Source: an uncultured Clostridia bacterium | GTDB lineage: Bacteria; Bacillota; Clostridia; Christensenellales; Aristaeellaceae | Length of the DNA stretch: 42,791 nt | Direction: 5' to 3' | Assembly (NCBI GenBank): GCA_947166385.1 | Contig: CAMVEB010000032.1 | Coordinates: 1-42,791 of the forward strand | Part shown: positions 8,770 to 16,963 of the stretch, piece by piece | How positions within the stretch are numbered: the stretch's first letter is position 1 | Layout of the letters: every line of letters starts with the position of its first letter | Program-made: the position numbers and the translations under genes | The notes under the pieces: generated by a model | Database searches by the model: none | What the model saw: the letters and a program-made list of their open reading frames with translations, nothing else | What the model was told of the DNA's origin: nothing

Positions 8770-8805
8770 CTCTGAATTCGTTTTTTTCTTTTCGCCACGC
8801 CACGG

Positions 8806-8988
8806 CTATAAATAATCCACACTCATTTTTCTTGGGCATATCAGAAATTCATTTTGCAATTCATTCCATTTCCAGCGAAAAATCACTTCGCAGAGCACAT
8901 CCAGGGGCACCAGGTTATCCCGCGCGGCATTTCTCAATATTATCCCATCTTTAATTTGGATCCCGATCAATATAGCAAGTGAAGTCAA
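8806..8988 (-). CDS. small hypothetical protein, 60 aa
   Basis: A 60-codon frame with a TTG start 12 bases after the hicB stop. No ribosome binding site is visible before the TTG. The middle (LRNAARDNLVPLDVL) and end (CPRKMSVDYL) match no family I recognise. It lies between hicB and a terminator, so it would be on the hicB transcript, and could be the tail of a lost toxin or other gene. Existence as a real protein is doubtful. Confidence 0.3.
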   Translation of the reverse strand: MTSLAILIGIQIKDGIILRNAARDNLVPLDVLCEVIFRWKWNELQNEFLICPRKMSVDYL

Positions 8989-9000
8989 TTATATCAGCTA

Positions 9001-9360
9001 TCATCTTGTAGCAGCATCTGAGATGTGCGCCAGTTTTTCCTCAACGGCTTCTTCGATAAAACTGTTCAGACTCTGCTCATGCATCATGGCATATACGGCT
9101 GCCTGTCTGTGGATATCGCTGTTTTTAAACCGGACATTCAGACTGCCCTTGTAAGCGATTTCCGGTGAAGTCCCTTCTTCTTCGAACGCCGCAAGGTAAT
9201 CATCCACTGATTCGTGAAAATCCGTAACCAGTTCAGATGCCGTTGTTCCCTCATAGGAAATCAATGAACGAATCCCCTGCACCTTTCCATAGAATACACC
9301 ATCTGTTTCGGAAAACTCCACACTGCCCACATAACCTTTATATTCCATGATATTATTCAA
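9001..9360 (-). CDS. HicB-family antitoxin
   Basis: A 119-residue HicB-type antitoxin. The N-terminal half is the partial RNase H-like fold (MEYKGYVGSVEFSETDGVFY, then IRSLISYEGTTASEL), and the C-terminal half is a ribbon-helix-helix segment (LNVRFKNSDIHRQAAVYAM...LNSFIEEAVEEKL). HicB neutralises HicA, an mRNA interferase, and the RHH part represses the operon. The TTG at 9360 is seven bases after AGGAGG; an in-frame ATG at 9348 is the alternative. No HicA (about 60 aa with a GSH motif) is visible on either side, so the antitoxin appears orphaned, as is common for HicB in Clostridia. The start overlaps the stop of a 27-codon frame. Confidence 0.85.
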   Translation of the reverse strand: MNNIMEYKGYVGSVEFSETDGVFYGKVQGIRSLISYEGTTASELVTDFHESVDDYLAAFEEEGTSPEIAYKGSLNVRFKNSDIHRQAAVYAMMHEQSLNSFIEEAVEEKLAHISDAATR

Positions 9361-9440
9361 ATCAGACCCTCCTGTTCCAGTTGCTCAACAAGTTGCCGGA
9401 CCTGGTATTCAAGCAGTTCCAGGCAATCAAATACTGCCAT
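9357..9440 (-). CDS. possible 27-aa ORF upstream of hicB
   Basis: ATG 9440 opens a 27-codon frame (starting MAVFDCLELL, ending EQEGLI) whose TGA overlaps the TTG start of hicB, so it would be translationally coupled. It contains the AGGAGG used by hicB. No good ribosome binding site precedes it. It could be a coupling peptide, the tail of a lost upstream gene or chance. Confidence 0.3.
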   Translation of the reverse strand: MAVFDCLELLEYQVRQLVEQLEQEGLI

Positions 9441-9470
9441 TATTCTGAGAACTTTTACAACTCCGGCTCA

Positions 9471-10340
9471 TCACAATTCAGCTTCGCTTTCAAACTCCCG
9501 CGCGTGCTTTTTGAAGAAATCGAAATATACTCTCGGATTTTTCAGCTCTGTCCAGCTGTCCACCACCCGGGCATGATCATCCAGATCGATAATCTTTGCT
9601 CCCGGCAGCGCCAGCAGGAACGGAGAATGGGTACTGATGACCAGCTGGTTTCCGCAGTATCGGACAGATTCCGTCAGAAAATCCGCCAGGACCAGCTGAT
9701 TCTCCGGACTCAGACTGTTTTCCGGCTCATCCAGCAGGCACAGCGTGTCCATCTCAATCCTGCTCTGGAAATACATGAGCGCGCTTTCCCCGTTTGAACG
9801 TTCCCGCAGGCTTTTCCCGGATTCGTTTTCGATAAACCGGCTGTATGTTTTACTGCGGGCCTGATTGATCCTGTGCAGCTTGTCCAGATCATCCAGCGAG
9901 GCGAGCCGGAATTTTTCCTTTTTCAGATCGTAATACTCCTCCGCCAGCTTTTCCCTTTTCCGGTCAACCCCTTCATTGATGGACCGGATGTCCAGCATCA
10001 TGTCAAAGACATCGTCGCTGGTGATGATCCGGCTCTCCCGGGGAACTGTCTCCTCCAGCGTAACCCGGCAGCGATCCACATAATTCTCAAAGAAGCGGGA
10101 CCGGTTGTACGCGCTGTTCCGGATCAGCCGGAGCTTTTCCGCAATGATGTTCAGCGCCGTACTTTTCCCGCTTCCGTTTCCGCCGTACAGAATGGTAATG
10201 GGGCGAAAGATGATTTCATCCAGCCCCACTTTCGGCAAAACGCCGTATGGATAAACCGTCTGGTCATAGGTGGTTTTCAGGCTGAAAAGAAAACCGGACT
10301 CCTCTTCTTCCCCCGGAAAATAAAACGCGCTCAGGTACAA
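9471..10340 (-). CDS. ABC-like AAA ATPase (AAA_21 type)
   Basis: A soluble predicted ATPase of the SMC/ABC-like class used by many defence and unknown systems. Walker A is GGNGSGKST; the signature-like stretch lies near SNGESALMYF; Walker B is CLLDEPENSLS with the catalytic Glu; a switch His is in ISTHSPFLLALPGAKI. Only about 290 residues long, it has a short insert (residues 90-150) rather than a long coiled coil. The frame reaches 10448, but the upstream part is antisense-like to the truncated GNAT. TTG 10340, preceded by AGAGGG at five bases, begins LYLSAFYFPGEEEE, the usual family start. It overlaps the end of the upstream GNAT frame by 77 bases. No partner nuclease is adjacent, so function is unknown. 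Confidence 0.8.
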   Translation of the reverse strand: MYLSAFYFPGEEEESGFLFSLKTTYDQTVYPYGVLPKVGLDEIIFRPITILYGGNGSGKSTALNIIAEKLRLIRNSAYNRSRFFENYVDRCRVTLEETVPRESRIITSDDVFDMMLDIRSINEGVDRKREKLAEEYYDLKKEKFRLASLDDLDKLHRINQARSKTYSRFIENESGKSLRERSNGESALMYFQSRIEMDTLCLLDEPENSLSPENQLVLADFLTESVRYCGNQLVISTHSPFLLALPGAKIIDLDDHARVVDSWTELKNPRVYFDFFKKHAREFESEAEL

Positions 10341-10704
10341 ACGAACCCTCTTCTTTCGTATCAGCAATCCAGTATTTTTCCCGCAGGCGTCCTCCGATGC
10401 TGACCATATGCAGGTGATCCCGGTAATCGTAGAATTCCGCCAGCCCACAAAGCTCTATCGGATTCTCCCTGAGATAAACCCCAAGAAACAGGTTCTGCTT
10501 TTTCTCAAAATATTCGCCGTAAATATCGCGGATCAGCTGATCCATGTCGGTATACTGCTGCTCCAGGAGATACGTTGGTTCATAACGGTAAACATGATGG
10601 CTTTGAGCCATTTCCCGAAGGGCTTCCTTATCATTTTCCGTGATTTTTCTGAGAATAATCTTTTCCCCTTCCAGACAGCGGATCTCATCAAACAGTTTCT
10701 TCAC
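10264..10704 (-). CDS. truncated GNAT N-acetyltransferase
   Basis: Residues 1-115 match the first half of a RimJ/RimL-type GNAT (IILRKITENDKEALREMA, then LCGLAEFYDYRD, then SIGGRLREKYW). Just where the acetyl-CoA loop (usually W-GxGIATEA) should follow, the sequence changes to unrelated residues that run on inside the ATPase gene until 10264. The acetyl-CoA binding half is therefore missing and the product is probably inactive. GTG 10704 gives the usual MKKLFDEI-type start; an ATG at 10740 is also in frame. The break point coincides with the 5' end of the ATPase gene, which suggests a recombination joint. Confidence 0.6.
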   Translation of the reverse strand: MKKLFDEIRCLEGEKIILRKITENDKEALREMAQSHHVYRYEPTYLLEQQYTDMDQLIRDIYGEYFEKKQNLFLGVYLRENPIELCGLAEFYDYRDHLHMVSIGGRLREKYWIADTKEEGSFVPERVLFSGGRRGVRFSFQPENHL

Positions 10705-10904
10705 GCTGCCACCCCGCCCATTTTCATCCATGCCCGGCAAATCCGTTGACCGGAATCACCCGCAGGCATTGATCGATCTGCTTATTCCTTTGTTTTATTC
10801 TCTGCCGGGAAGATGATTTCCTCTGTCCGGTGCGCGAAACCTGCAACCGGAATTCCGGGCTTTTCCGGTGATGGAAACAAAAAAAAGCCGTCTCAACCGT
10901 TCCC

Positions 10905-10933
10905 TTGTCCTCAGAAACCAAAATCAGTATAAT
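10905..10933 (+). promoter_or_regulatory. sigma-A promoter of the PfkB kinase
   Basis: TTGTCC (10905-10910), 17 bases, TATAAT (10928-10933). A leader of about 120 bases lies between it and the start at 11060. Confidence 0.6.
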
Positions 10934-11059
10934 TCTCGCTGGAAAACATTTTTCAGTTTAACAAGATTTATCCTGGAAAGACAGGGGAAAACGGATGATC
11001 CGTTGATAACACCCTTACACAGCGATAAGATTTCTTTCGGGGAAGGCGGTATTTGTCCT

Positions 11060-11995
11060 ATGGAAAAACAATTTGACCTGATCTGTGTCGGTATGGCGCT
11101 GGTGGATTCGATCATCAGGGGATTTGACCCCGAGCCGGTTTCCGCTTCCGGTTACCGCGCTGAATCCGGTTCGCTGAATGTGGGCGGGGAAGCGGTGAAC
11201 GAAGCCATGGCCACGGCGAAGCTCGGCCTGAAAACCTGCATCCTCTGTTCCCTCGGTGAAGACGCAGCCGGGGACATGATTGTCAGCGCTCTCTCGCGCT
11301 GCGGGGTGGATACGGGCCGGATCATCCGCACGGCCGGGCACCCGACCCCGGTCACAACCATGTTTGTGAACGAGGACGGCTCACGCAAGTCCATCACCAA
11401 CGGCGCGCACCGACACAACTTCCATCCGGAGCGGTACACGGAACGTTTTTCCGACGTCCGCGCGCTGATCCTCGGCTCGCTCTTTCGCGCGCCTTTTGAC
11501 GATCCGGAAATCATCCGCTCCGTGCTGACCGCCGCAAAAGCCGCCGGGCTGATCATCTTTGCCGATACCAAACTGCCGAACTTCCGCTCCCTGACGCTGG
11601 ACGATCTTCGTGACTCTCTTCCTCTGATCGATTATATCACGCCCAATGAGGACGAGGCGCGCTTCTTTTCCGGAAAGGATCTGCCGGATGAGATGGCGGA
11701 CGTATTCCTCGGCTACGGCGTGAAAAATGTCATCATCAAGTTCGGCAGCAGAGGCTGCCTGTTTAAAAACACGGAAGAGCGGATGATCCTCCCCGCCTGC
11801 GATATTCAGGCCGTCGACGCCACCGGAGCGGGAGACAATTTCGTCGCGGGTTTTGCGTCCGAGATCCTGCGCGGTGCGTCTCCTGCAGAGGCTTTGCGCT
11901 TTGCCAATGCCTGCGGCGCGATCTGCACCACAGCCGTCGGGGCATCCACAGCATTGCGAAGCAGGGAGCAGGTATTGCGTTTTCTGAAGAACTGA
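11060..11995 (+). CDS. PfkB-family carbohydrate kinase
   Basis: A 311-residue ribokinase-fold sugar kinase. The two PfkB signatures are present: GGEAVNEAMATAKLG near residue 45 and DATGAGDNFVAGF near 252, the latter with the catalytic Asp (GAGD). It phosphorylates a free sugar or nucleoside with ATP; the substrate is not evident, but the neighbouring GH43 and GH2 glycosidases suggest a monosaccharide released from plant polymers. The frame extends upstream to 10868, but ATG 11060 is preceded by GGAAGGCGG at ten bases and begins the normal MEKQFDLICVG. A sigma-A promoter lies 130 bases upstream. It converges on the GH43 gene with only 12 bases between stops. Confidence 0.9.
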   Translation: MEKQFDLICVGMALVDSIIRGFDPEPVSASGYRAESGSLNVGGEAVNEAMATAKLGLKTCILCSLGEDAAGDMIVSALSRCGVDTGRIIRTAGHPTPVTTMFVNEDGSRKSITNGAHRHNFHPERYTERFSDVRALILGSLFRAPFDDPEIIRSVLTAAKAAGLIIFADTKLPNFRSLTLDDLRDSLPLIDYITPNEDEARFFSGKDLPDEMADVFLGYGVKNVIIKFGSRGCLFKNTEERMILPACDIQAVDATGAGDNFVAGFASEILRGASPAEALRFANACGAICTTAVGASTALRSREQVLRFLKN

Positions 11996-12007
11996 AACGG
12001 AAAAAAA

Positions 12008-13432
12008 TCAGTCAAACGTAAAGCGATCCAGTTCCGCCGCGGGCTCATCGCCTTCCGCGGAGAACACAAAATACACGGCATGCCGGCCGATTCCCGCGCC
12101 GGAAACAGGGACCGTGATTTCCCGTTCCCCGCCTTCCGCCCGGAAGGCCGCGATTTCCCTGCCGTCGTGGGCATCCACCCGTACGGATACCGTCACCAGG
12201 TGCACCGCGGTCATCCGCACCGTTACGGTCTTCGGCGTATTCATACCGAACTGCAGGTACCGGAATCCGACAGCCGTCCCGTTGCTGAGCTGAACCGCCG
12301 GCGCGGAAATATCCTCCCGCTGCCCGTAAACCGGCCGGATATAGGCCGGTGTTTTTCCGCCGTGCAGGTGACAGGCATACCCGGCGGAAATCCATTTCCG
12401 CGCGTCCAGCCCGTTCACCTGCACTCCCTGGGACGTCATCTCGACCGGGCAGGAGCCGACCGGCTCCCCGTTCCGGTAGGTAATCTTCCCGATGTAAATC
12501 TTTCCGTCCTTCCCCTGCGCCGCGTCCACCGGCTCCATCATCGCCTGGCGCGCATACTCATCCGTCCCCGTATGCCGGTGATAGAAGATATACCACTGGC
12601 CGTTCACTTCCATCAGCGATCCGTGGTTGTTCCCCCACCGGTAGGTCATCTCATTCCGCCCGTCCGGCCCGGCCAGGATCTCCCCGCCGTTGAAGCTGAT
12701 GTCCCCGCCGTCCCGATACCCCTCCAGCGGGCTGTCGCTGACCCGGTAGGACAGGAACCCGTTGCAGGGCTCATACACGCCCAGCTCCGGCATCTCTTTC
12801 TCAACCCTTCTGGAATAGATGTAAACATATTTCCCGAAGATCTTCCGCGGGCTGGAAGCCTCGAAGAAGCAGTCCTCTCCCAGGTGTCCGTCCGCTTTGG
12901 ACCAGGGTGCGCTGCAATGCGCCAGGGGATGCTCATGCAGCGTTCCTTCCCGGATGGTGGCCATGTCTTCGTTCAGCTCCGCGCAGTATGCCGCGCAAAA
13001 TCCCCAGTAAGCGTACACCCGGCCGTCATCGTCGACCAGCACACCGGGATCAAATCCCAGATCCGTTTTCCTGGGATTCACAAAAGGCCCCCACGGCGTC
13101 TCTGATTCCGCCACCGTGATCCGCGATCCGTGGTCTTCCGCGGCATACAGGTAAAAGGTATCCCCTTTCTGCACCACATCCGGCGCGAACAGGATGCTGT
13201 GATCTTCCGCTGTAAAGCAGGTCCCGTGGCATTTCCAGTCCGTCAGGTCCGTCACCGGAGCGGACCATACCACATAGTCCCGCCCGCAGTACTCCGTTTT
13301 CTCCGTGTCATGGGATCCGTATACATACACCCGGGTTTCTCCCTGCCACGTAAAAACCCGTGGTTCGCCGTCCGGCACATGCTCCCACAGCGGCATATAG
13401 GGATTGGCGCCTTTGATAAATGCTCTGCTCAT
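12008..13432 (-). CDS. glycoside hydrolase family 43 enzyme with C-terminal beta-sandwich
   Basis: A 474-residue GH43 five-bladed propeller. The three family acids can be placed: the general base Asp in HVPDGEPRVF near residue 21, the modulating Asp in ILFAPDVV near residue 88, and the general acid Glu in FFEASSPRKIFGKY near residue 193. Residues about 340-474 form a separate domain that looks like a CBM6/35-type beta-sandwich. GH43 enzymes cleave arabinofuranosyl, xylosyl or galactosyl linkages; the exact substrate is not readable. No signal peptide is seen, so it acts in the cytoplasm on imported oligosaccharides. ATG 13432 has GGAGG 11 bases upstream. It is divergent from the GH2 gene, with its own promoter. 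Confidence 0.9.
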   Translation of the reverse strand: MSRAFIKGANPYMPLWEHVPDGEPRVFTWQGETRVYVYGSHDTEKTEYCGRDYVVWSAPVTDLTDWKCHGTCFTAEDHSILFAPDVVQKGDTFYLYAAEDHGSRITVAESETPWGPFVNPRKTDLGFDPGVLVDDDGRVYAYWGFCAAYCAELNEDMATIREGTLHEHPLAHCSAPWSKADGHLGEDCFFEASSPRKIFGKYVYIYSRRVEKEMPELGVYEPCNGFLSYRVSDSPLEGYRDGGDISFNGGEILAGPDGRNEMTYRWGNNHGSLMEVNGQWYIFYHRHTGTDEYARQAMMEPVDAAQGKDGKIYIGKITYRNGEPVGSCPVEMTSQGVQVNGLDARKWISAGYACHLHGGKTPAYIRPVYGQREDISAPAVQLSNGTAVGFRYLQFGMNTPKTVTVRMTAVHLVTVSVRVDAHDGREIAAFRAEGGEREITVPVSGAGIGRHAVYFVFSAEGDEPAAELDRFTFD

Positions 13433-13479
13433 CGGTTATGTTCCCTCCGTTTGGGTTGATCAGCGTTTCCATCGGCGCC

Positions 13480-13508
13480 ATTCTATCACACCGGAGAAAA
13501 TTACACAA
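13480..13508 (-). promoter_or_regulatory. promoter of the GH43 gene
   Basis: On the minus strand TTGTGT (13503-13508), 17 bases, TAGAAT (13480-13485) with a TGn extension before the -10. Confidence 0.5.
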
Positions 13509-13539
13509 ATGTATACCGTTATCACTTTACGATTCGTTC

Positions 13540-13568
13540 TTTATCAAAGGCCGGTTTTGCCGTATAAT
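13540..13568 (+). promoter_or_regulatory. promoter of the GH2 gene
   Basis: TATAAT at 13563-13568 with a weak -35 (TTTATC, 13540-13545) at 17 bases. The two glycosidase promoters lie about 55 bases apart, back to back, so one regulator could serve both. A weak -35 suits an activated promoter. Confidence 0.5.
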
Positions 13569-13599
13569 AGAATAACAAGGATCAGAGAGGAGAATATTC

Positions 13600-16074
13600 A
13601 TGCAGAAAATCAACCTCAACAGCAACTGGACCTTTGGTCCGGGTATGCTGCAGCCATGGACCCGGTTGAAAACGGAAGAGCGAACCGTTCAGCTGCCGCA
13701 TGACTATATGATTGAGTCGGATGTCCGGGAAGACGCGCCTTCCCGGGGTGCCAGCGGATTTTATAACGCTGAGACGGCGCACTATCAGCGGATGGTGGAA
13801 ATCCCGGAAGCCTGGCGGGAAAACCGAATCTTCCTGTACTTCGACGGCGCCATGATGAACACGACGGTGGAGGTCAACGGGGCAAAGGCCGGCCTTCATC
13901 ATTACGGATACTCGCCTTTCTGGGTGGATCTTTCAGACCTTTGCACCTTTGGAACAGTAAACCGGATTGCTGTGACAGTGAATCCCAGCATGCAGCCCAA
14001 CTCCCGCTGGTATTCCGGGGCGGGTCTCTTCCGGGGGGTAACGCTTCTGGTCGGTCCGGCTGTTCACCTGCAGCCGGACGGCATTTTCGCCTATACAAAA
14101 AAGATCGAAGAAAATACCGCATATCTGAGCCTTCAGGCAGAGATCGAGAATCACACGCTGAAAACGCATCTGGCGGAGGTATCCTTTACGCTGGAAGGAA
14201 TCACCCGGACCGTACGGGTACAGCTGGATCCGGGCGCGGTCACAGCGGCGCAGGCCACCATGACGGTGGACCATCCGAAACTCTGGAGCGCGGAAGAGCC
14301 GAACTGCAACACCCTGAAGGTCTCCGTGCGGGATCTGGGGGTCTACACCACGCACTTTGTTCCCACCGGGGACGGAACGGTCGATGAAGCGGAAACGATC
14401 TTTGGCATCCGTACCGTGGACGCGGATCCCCGGCATGGGCTGCGGATCAACGGGCAGACCGTCAAGCTGAGGGGCGGCTGCCTTCATCATGACAACGGCC
14501 TGCTCGGGGCGGTTTCTCTTGCGGACGCGGAGACGCGAAAGGTAAAGAAGCTGAAGGAACTGGGCTTTAATGCCATCCGGACAACGCATAACCCGCCCTC
14601 CGCCGCACTGCTGGAAGCCTGTGACCGCCTGGGGATGTATGTATTCGATGAGGCCTTCGATGCCTGGGGGATGGCCAAGCAGCCGGGAGACTACAATCAG
14701 TTCTTCGCCGAAGACTGGCAGGCGGATCTGGATGCTTTCCTGCGGCGAGATCGCTGTCACCCCGCCGTCATTATCTGGTCCACCGGAAATGAAATCACGG
14801 AGCGGGCCGGCCTGGGCAACGGATATTCCCTGGCGCGGCGGCTGGCGGAACGCGTTCATCGTATGGATGCCTCCCGGCCGGTGTCCAACGGCATCTGTTC
14901 CTTCTGGAACGGTCTGGATGACCGGATGATGGACGACATGATCAGAAAAGCCAGCGCTTCCATGGGCCAGAACGCGGATGTGCTGGGAGAGCGGGATCTG
15001 CTGTGGGAGCAGGTAACGGAGCCCTTTACCGCAGGTCTCGATATCGTTGGATATAATTATCTGGAAGGGAAATATGAGCAGGATCATGATCTGTTCCCGG
15101 AGCGAATCATGCTGGGTAGTGAGAACTTCCCCAAAGAAGTCGGCCTGCACTGGCCCATGATTGAAAAGACTCCCTATGTGATCGGCGAGTTCACCTGGAC
15201 CGCGTGGGATTATCTCGGGGAAGCAGGCATCGGCCGGTCTGTATTTCTGGAAAAGGATGACCCGCTGCTGAAGGAAGGTCCCGGGGCACTGCTGTCTCAC
15301 AGCGTAAGCTTCCCCTGGCGTACGGCGAACGACGCGGACTTTGATATTCTCGGCGATGTCCGTCCGCAGGGCATTTATCGCAGCATTGTCTTCGGAAGCG
15401 ATCGGACCGGGCTGTTCAGTTATGATCCGGCCGTTTTTGACCGGGTGGAACTGATTTCCCTCTGGGGATTCATCGGTGTGGAGTACAGCTGGACCTGGCG
15501 GGGGCAGGAAGGTAAGCCTGTCCGGGTCGTCGTGTTCTCCGGAGCGGAGCGTGTCTCCCTTTTCCTGAACGGAAAGGAGATTGGCTCCCTGAAAGCCGGA
15601 GAAAGAGAAATGCCTGATCTCCCGAAATCCTTCTGTTTCGAAACGGCGTATGAACCCGGCCGGCTGGAAGCCGTCAGTTATGTGGGCGAAAAAGAAATTT
15701 CGAGGGATGTGCTGGTCACCGCCGGTAAGCAGGCAAAACTGCGGCTGACGCCGGAAACAGAGACGCTGAGAGCAGACGGGGAAAGCCTGTGCTACGTAAA
15801 CGCGGAAGTGCTGGATGCCGATGACAATCCGGTTCCGGACGCGGAAATCAGGCTTCAGGCCCGGGCGGAAGGCGCTGTCACACTGGCCGGGTTCGGCTCA
15901 GGCGCCAGCATCACATCCGAGAACTATACGTCTGGAAGCTTTACCTCATGGCACGGAAAAGCGATGGCCGTCTTACGGGCCGGAAACCGGGAAGGATCCG
16001 GAAAGCTGATCGTCTCCTGCGAAGAACTGGGAGAGGCTTCCGTGGAGGTTCATGTCCGGAAAGCGGATGCCTGA
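13600..16074 (+). CDS. glycoside hydrolase family 2 (beta-galactosidase-like)
   Basis: An 824-residue GH2 enzyme: jelly-roll sugar-binding domain (residues 1-180), Ig-like domain (180-280), TIM barrel (280-600) and C-terminal Ig-like domains including a DUF4982/Big_1-like tail. The acid/base is Glu398 in WSTGNEI and the likely nucleophile is Glu508 in LGSENFP; RTTHNPPS and FDEAFDAW are further GH2 marks. It lacks a signal peptide, so is cytoplasmic. This group includes beta-galactosidases and related enzymes; the substrate is not certain. ATG 13600 is preceded by AGAGGAG at seven bases. With the divergent GH43 and the PfkB kinase it forms a small plant-glycan locus without a transporter in view. 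Confidence 0.92.
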   Translation: MQKINLNSNWTFGPGMLQPWTRLKTEERTVQLPHDYMIESDVREDAPSRGASGFYNAETAHYQRMVEIPEAWRENRIFLYFDGAMMNTTVEVNGAKAGLHHYGYSPFWVDLSDLCTFGTVNRIAVTVNPSMQPNSRWYSGAGLFRGVTLLVGPAVHLQPDGIFAYTKKIEENTAYLSLQAEIENHTLKTHLAEVSFTLEGITRTVRVQLDPGAVTAAQATMTVDHPKLWSAEEPNCNTLKVSVRDLGVYTTHFVPTGDGTVDEAETIFGIRTVDADPRHGLRINGQTVKLRGGCLHHDNGLLGAVSLADAETRKVKKLKELGFNAIRTTHNPPSAALLEACDRLGMYVFDEAFDAWGMAKQPGDYNQFFAEDWQADLDAFLRRDRCHPAVIIWSTGNEITERAGLGNGYSLARRLAERVHRMDASRPVSNGICSFWNGLDDRMMDDMIRKASASMGQNADVLGERDLLWEQVTEPFTAGLDIVGYNYLEGKYEQDHDLFPERIMLGSENFPKEVGLHWPMIEKTPYVIGEFTWTAWDYLGEAGIGRSVFLEKDDPLLKEGPGALLSHSVSFPWRTANDADFDILGDVRPQGIYRSIVFGSDRTGLFSYDPAVFDRVELISLWGFIGVEYSWTWRGQEGKPVRVVVFSGAERVSLFLNGKEIGSLKAGEREMPDLPKSFCFETAYEPGRLEAVSYVGEKEISRDVLVTAGKQAKLRLTPETETLRADGESLCYVNAEVLDADDNPVPDAEIRLQARAEGAVTLAGFGSGASITSENYTSGSFTSWHGKAMAVLRAGNREGSGKLIVSCEELGEASVEVHVRKADA

Positions 16075-16096
16075 TCCCCGAGCCGTCCCCCGTTTC

Positions 16097-16909
16097 TCAC
16101 AGAAGCATCATAATTGCCTGAGCGCAGCCGCCGTGGTCCAGGTCGGAAACGACCCGGTCCGCGGCGGTTTTTACATGCGCCGGCGCGTTGCCCATGGCAA
16201 TGCCGAGCCCGGCCGCGCGCAGCATCGGGATATCATTCTCCGCGTCGCCGACGGCTATGCATGCGTTCAGCGGCACGCCGAGAAGGCCGCACAGGCGTTC
16301 CAGCCCGGAACCTTTGCTGACGCCGGCGGCGGAGCATTCCACGGAGGAGACCTCGGAATAAACCAGATCCAGGTCCGGAAATTCCAGCTGCGCCCGGGTA
16401 CGGAAGCGCTCCTCCGGGTCGGCATGGTACAGGTTGATCTTCAGGAACGGCTCGTGGCAGGCTTCCGCAAAGGCGTAGATATCCGGCACCAGCGTCATGG
16501 CCCGCTCATACATGGGCCGGTAAACGCCCATATGGAAATGCTCCAGCTGTTCCATGTGGGAAGCCTGGATAACGTCGGCGTCCGGAGTCACGATCTGGGG
16601 CATAACGTCCTTCGTCCGGGCAATGGACAGAATTCTGCCGGCCTGTCCGGCGGGGACGCCGCGCAGGCCGAAGGTTTTCTTTTCTTTGATATCATACAGG
16701 CCCGCGCCGCTGGCGAAGGCCGCGTAACGCACCTGCGGCAGCAGGGCGATCTGCTCCTCCAGTTCGCAGACAGCCCGGCCGGTGGCAAAAATGACCGTCT
16801 TTCCGGCCGCGGTAACGGCGCGGATGGCTTCCGCGGCTTCCGCTGGGATTTCCTTCCGGCTGTTGAGCAGCGTCCCGTCCAGATCCAGGGCGATCAGTTG
16901 AAAGTTCAC
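16097..16909 (-). CDS. Cof-type HAD-superfamily phosphatase (IIB)
   Basis: A 270-residue HAD hydrolase. Motif I is LDLDGTLLNS with the nucleophilic Asp, motif II is FATGR, the conserved Lys is in GVSKGSGLERL, and motif IV is VGDAENDIPML; the C2B cap lies between. Cof-type enzymes dephosphorylate sugar phosphates, flavin mononucleotide and pyridoxal phosphate with loose specificity. The frame reaches 16948, but GTG 16909 is six bases after AAGGAGG and starts right before the first strand. It is last in the minus-strand operon after another HAD of the same type, 55 bases downstream. It converges with GH2 with no terminator between. Confidence 0.92.
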   Translation of the reverse strand: MNFQLIALDLDGTLLNSRKEIPAEAAEAIRAVTAAGKTVIFATGRAVCELEEQIALLPQVRYAAFASGAGLYDIKEKKTFGLRGVPAGQAGRILSIARTKDVMPQIVTPDADVIQASHMEQLEHFHMGVYRPMYERAMTLVPDIYAFAEACHEPFLKINLYHADPEERFRTRAQLEFPDLDLVYSEVSSVECSAAGVSKGSGLERLCGLLGVPLNACIAVGDAENDIPMLRAAGLGIAMGNAPAHVKTAADRVVSDLDHGGCAQAIMMLL

Positions 16910-16963
16910 AGCCTGCCTCCTTTTCCCATCATCCGGCAATGCCGGCAATGCCGGCTGAGGTTC

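Noticed and set aside
13505..13545. Possible LacI-type operator between the GH43 and GH2 promoters
   Set aside because: GTGATAAC and GTATACAT around a central base match at only half of the positions, so no dyad can be claimed.
13933..15300. 455-codon minus-strand frame opposite the GH2 gene
   Set aside because: Antisense artefact of the GC-rich gene; no start site or recognisable domain.
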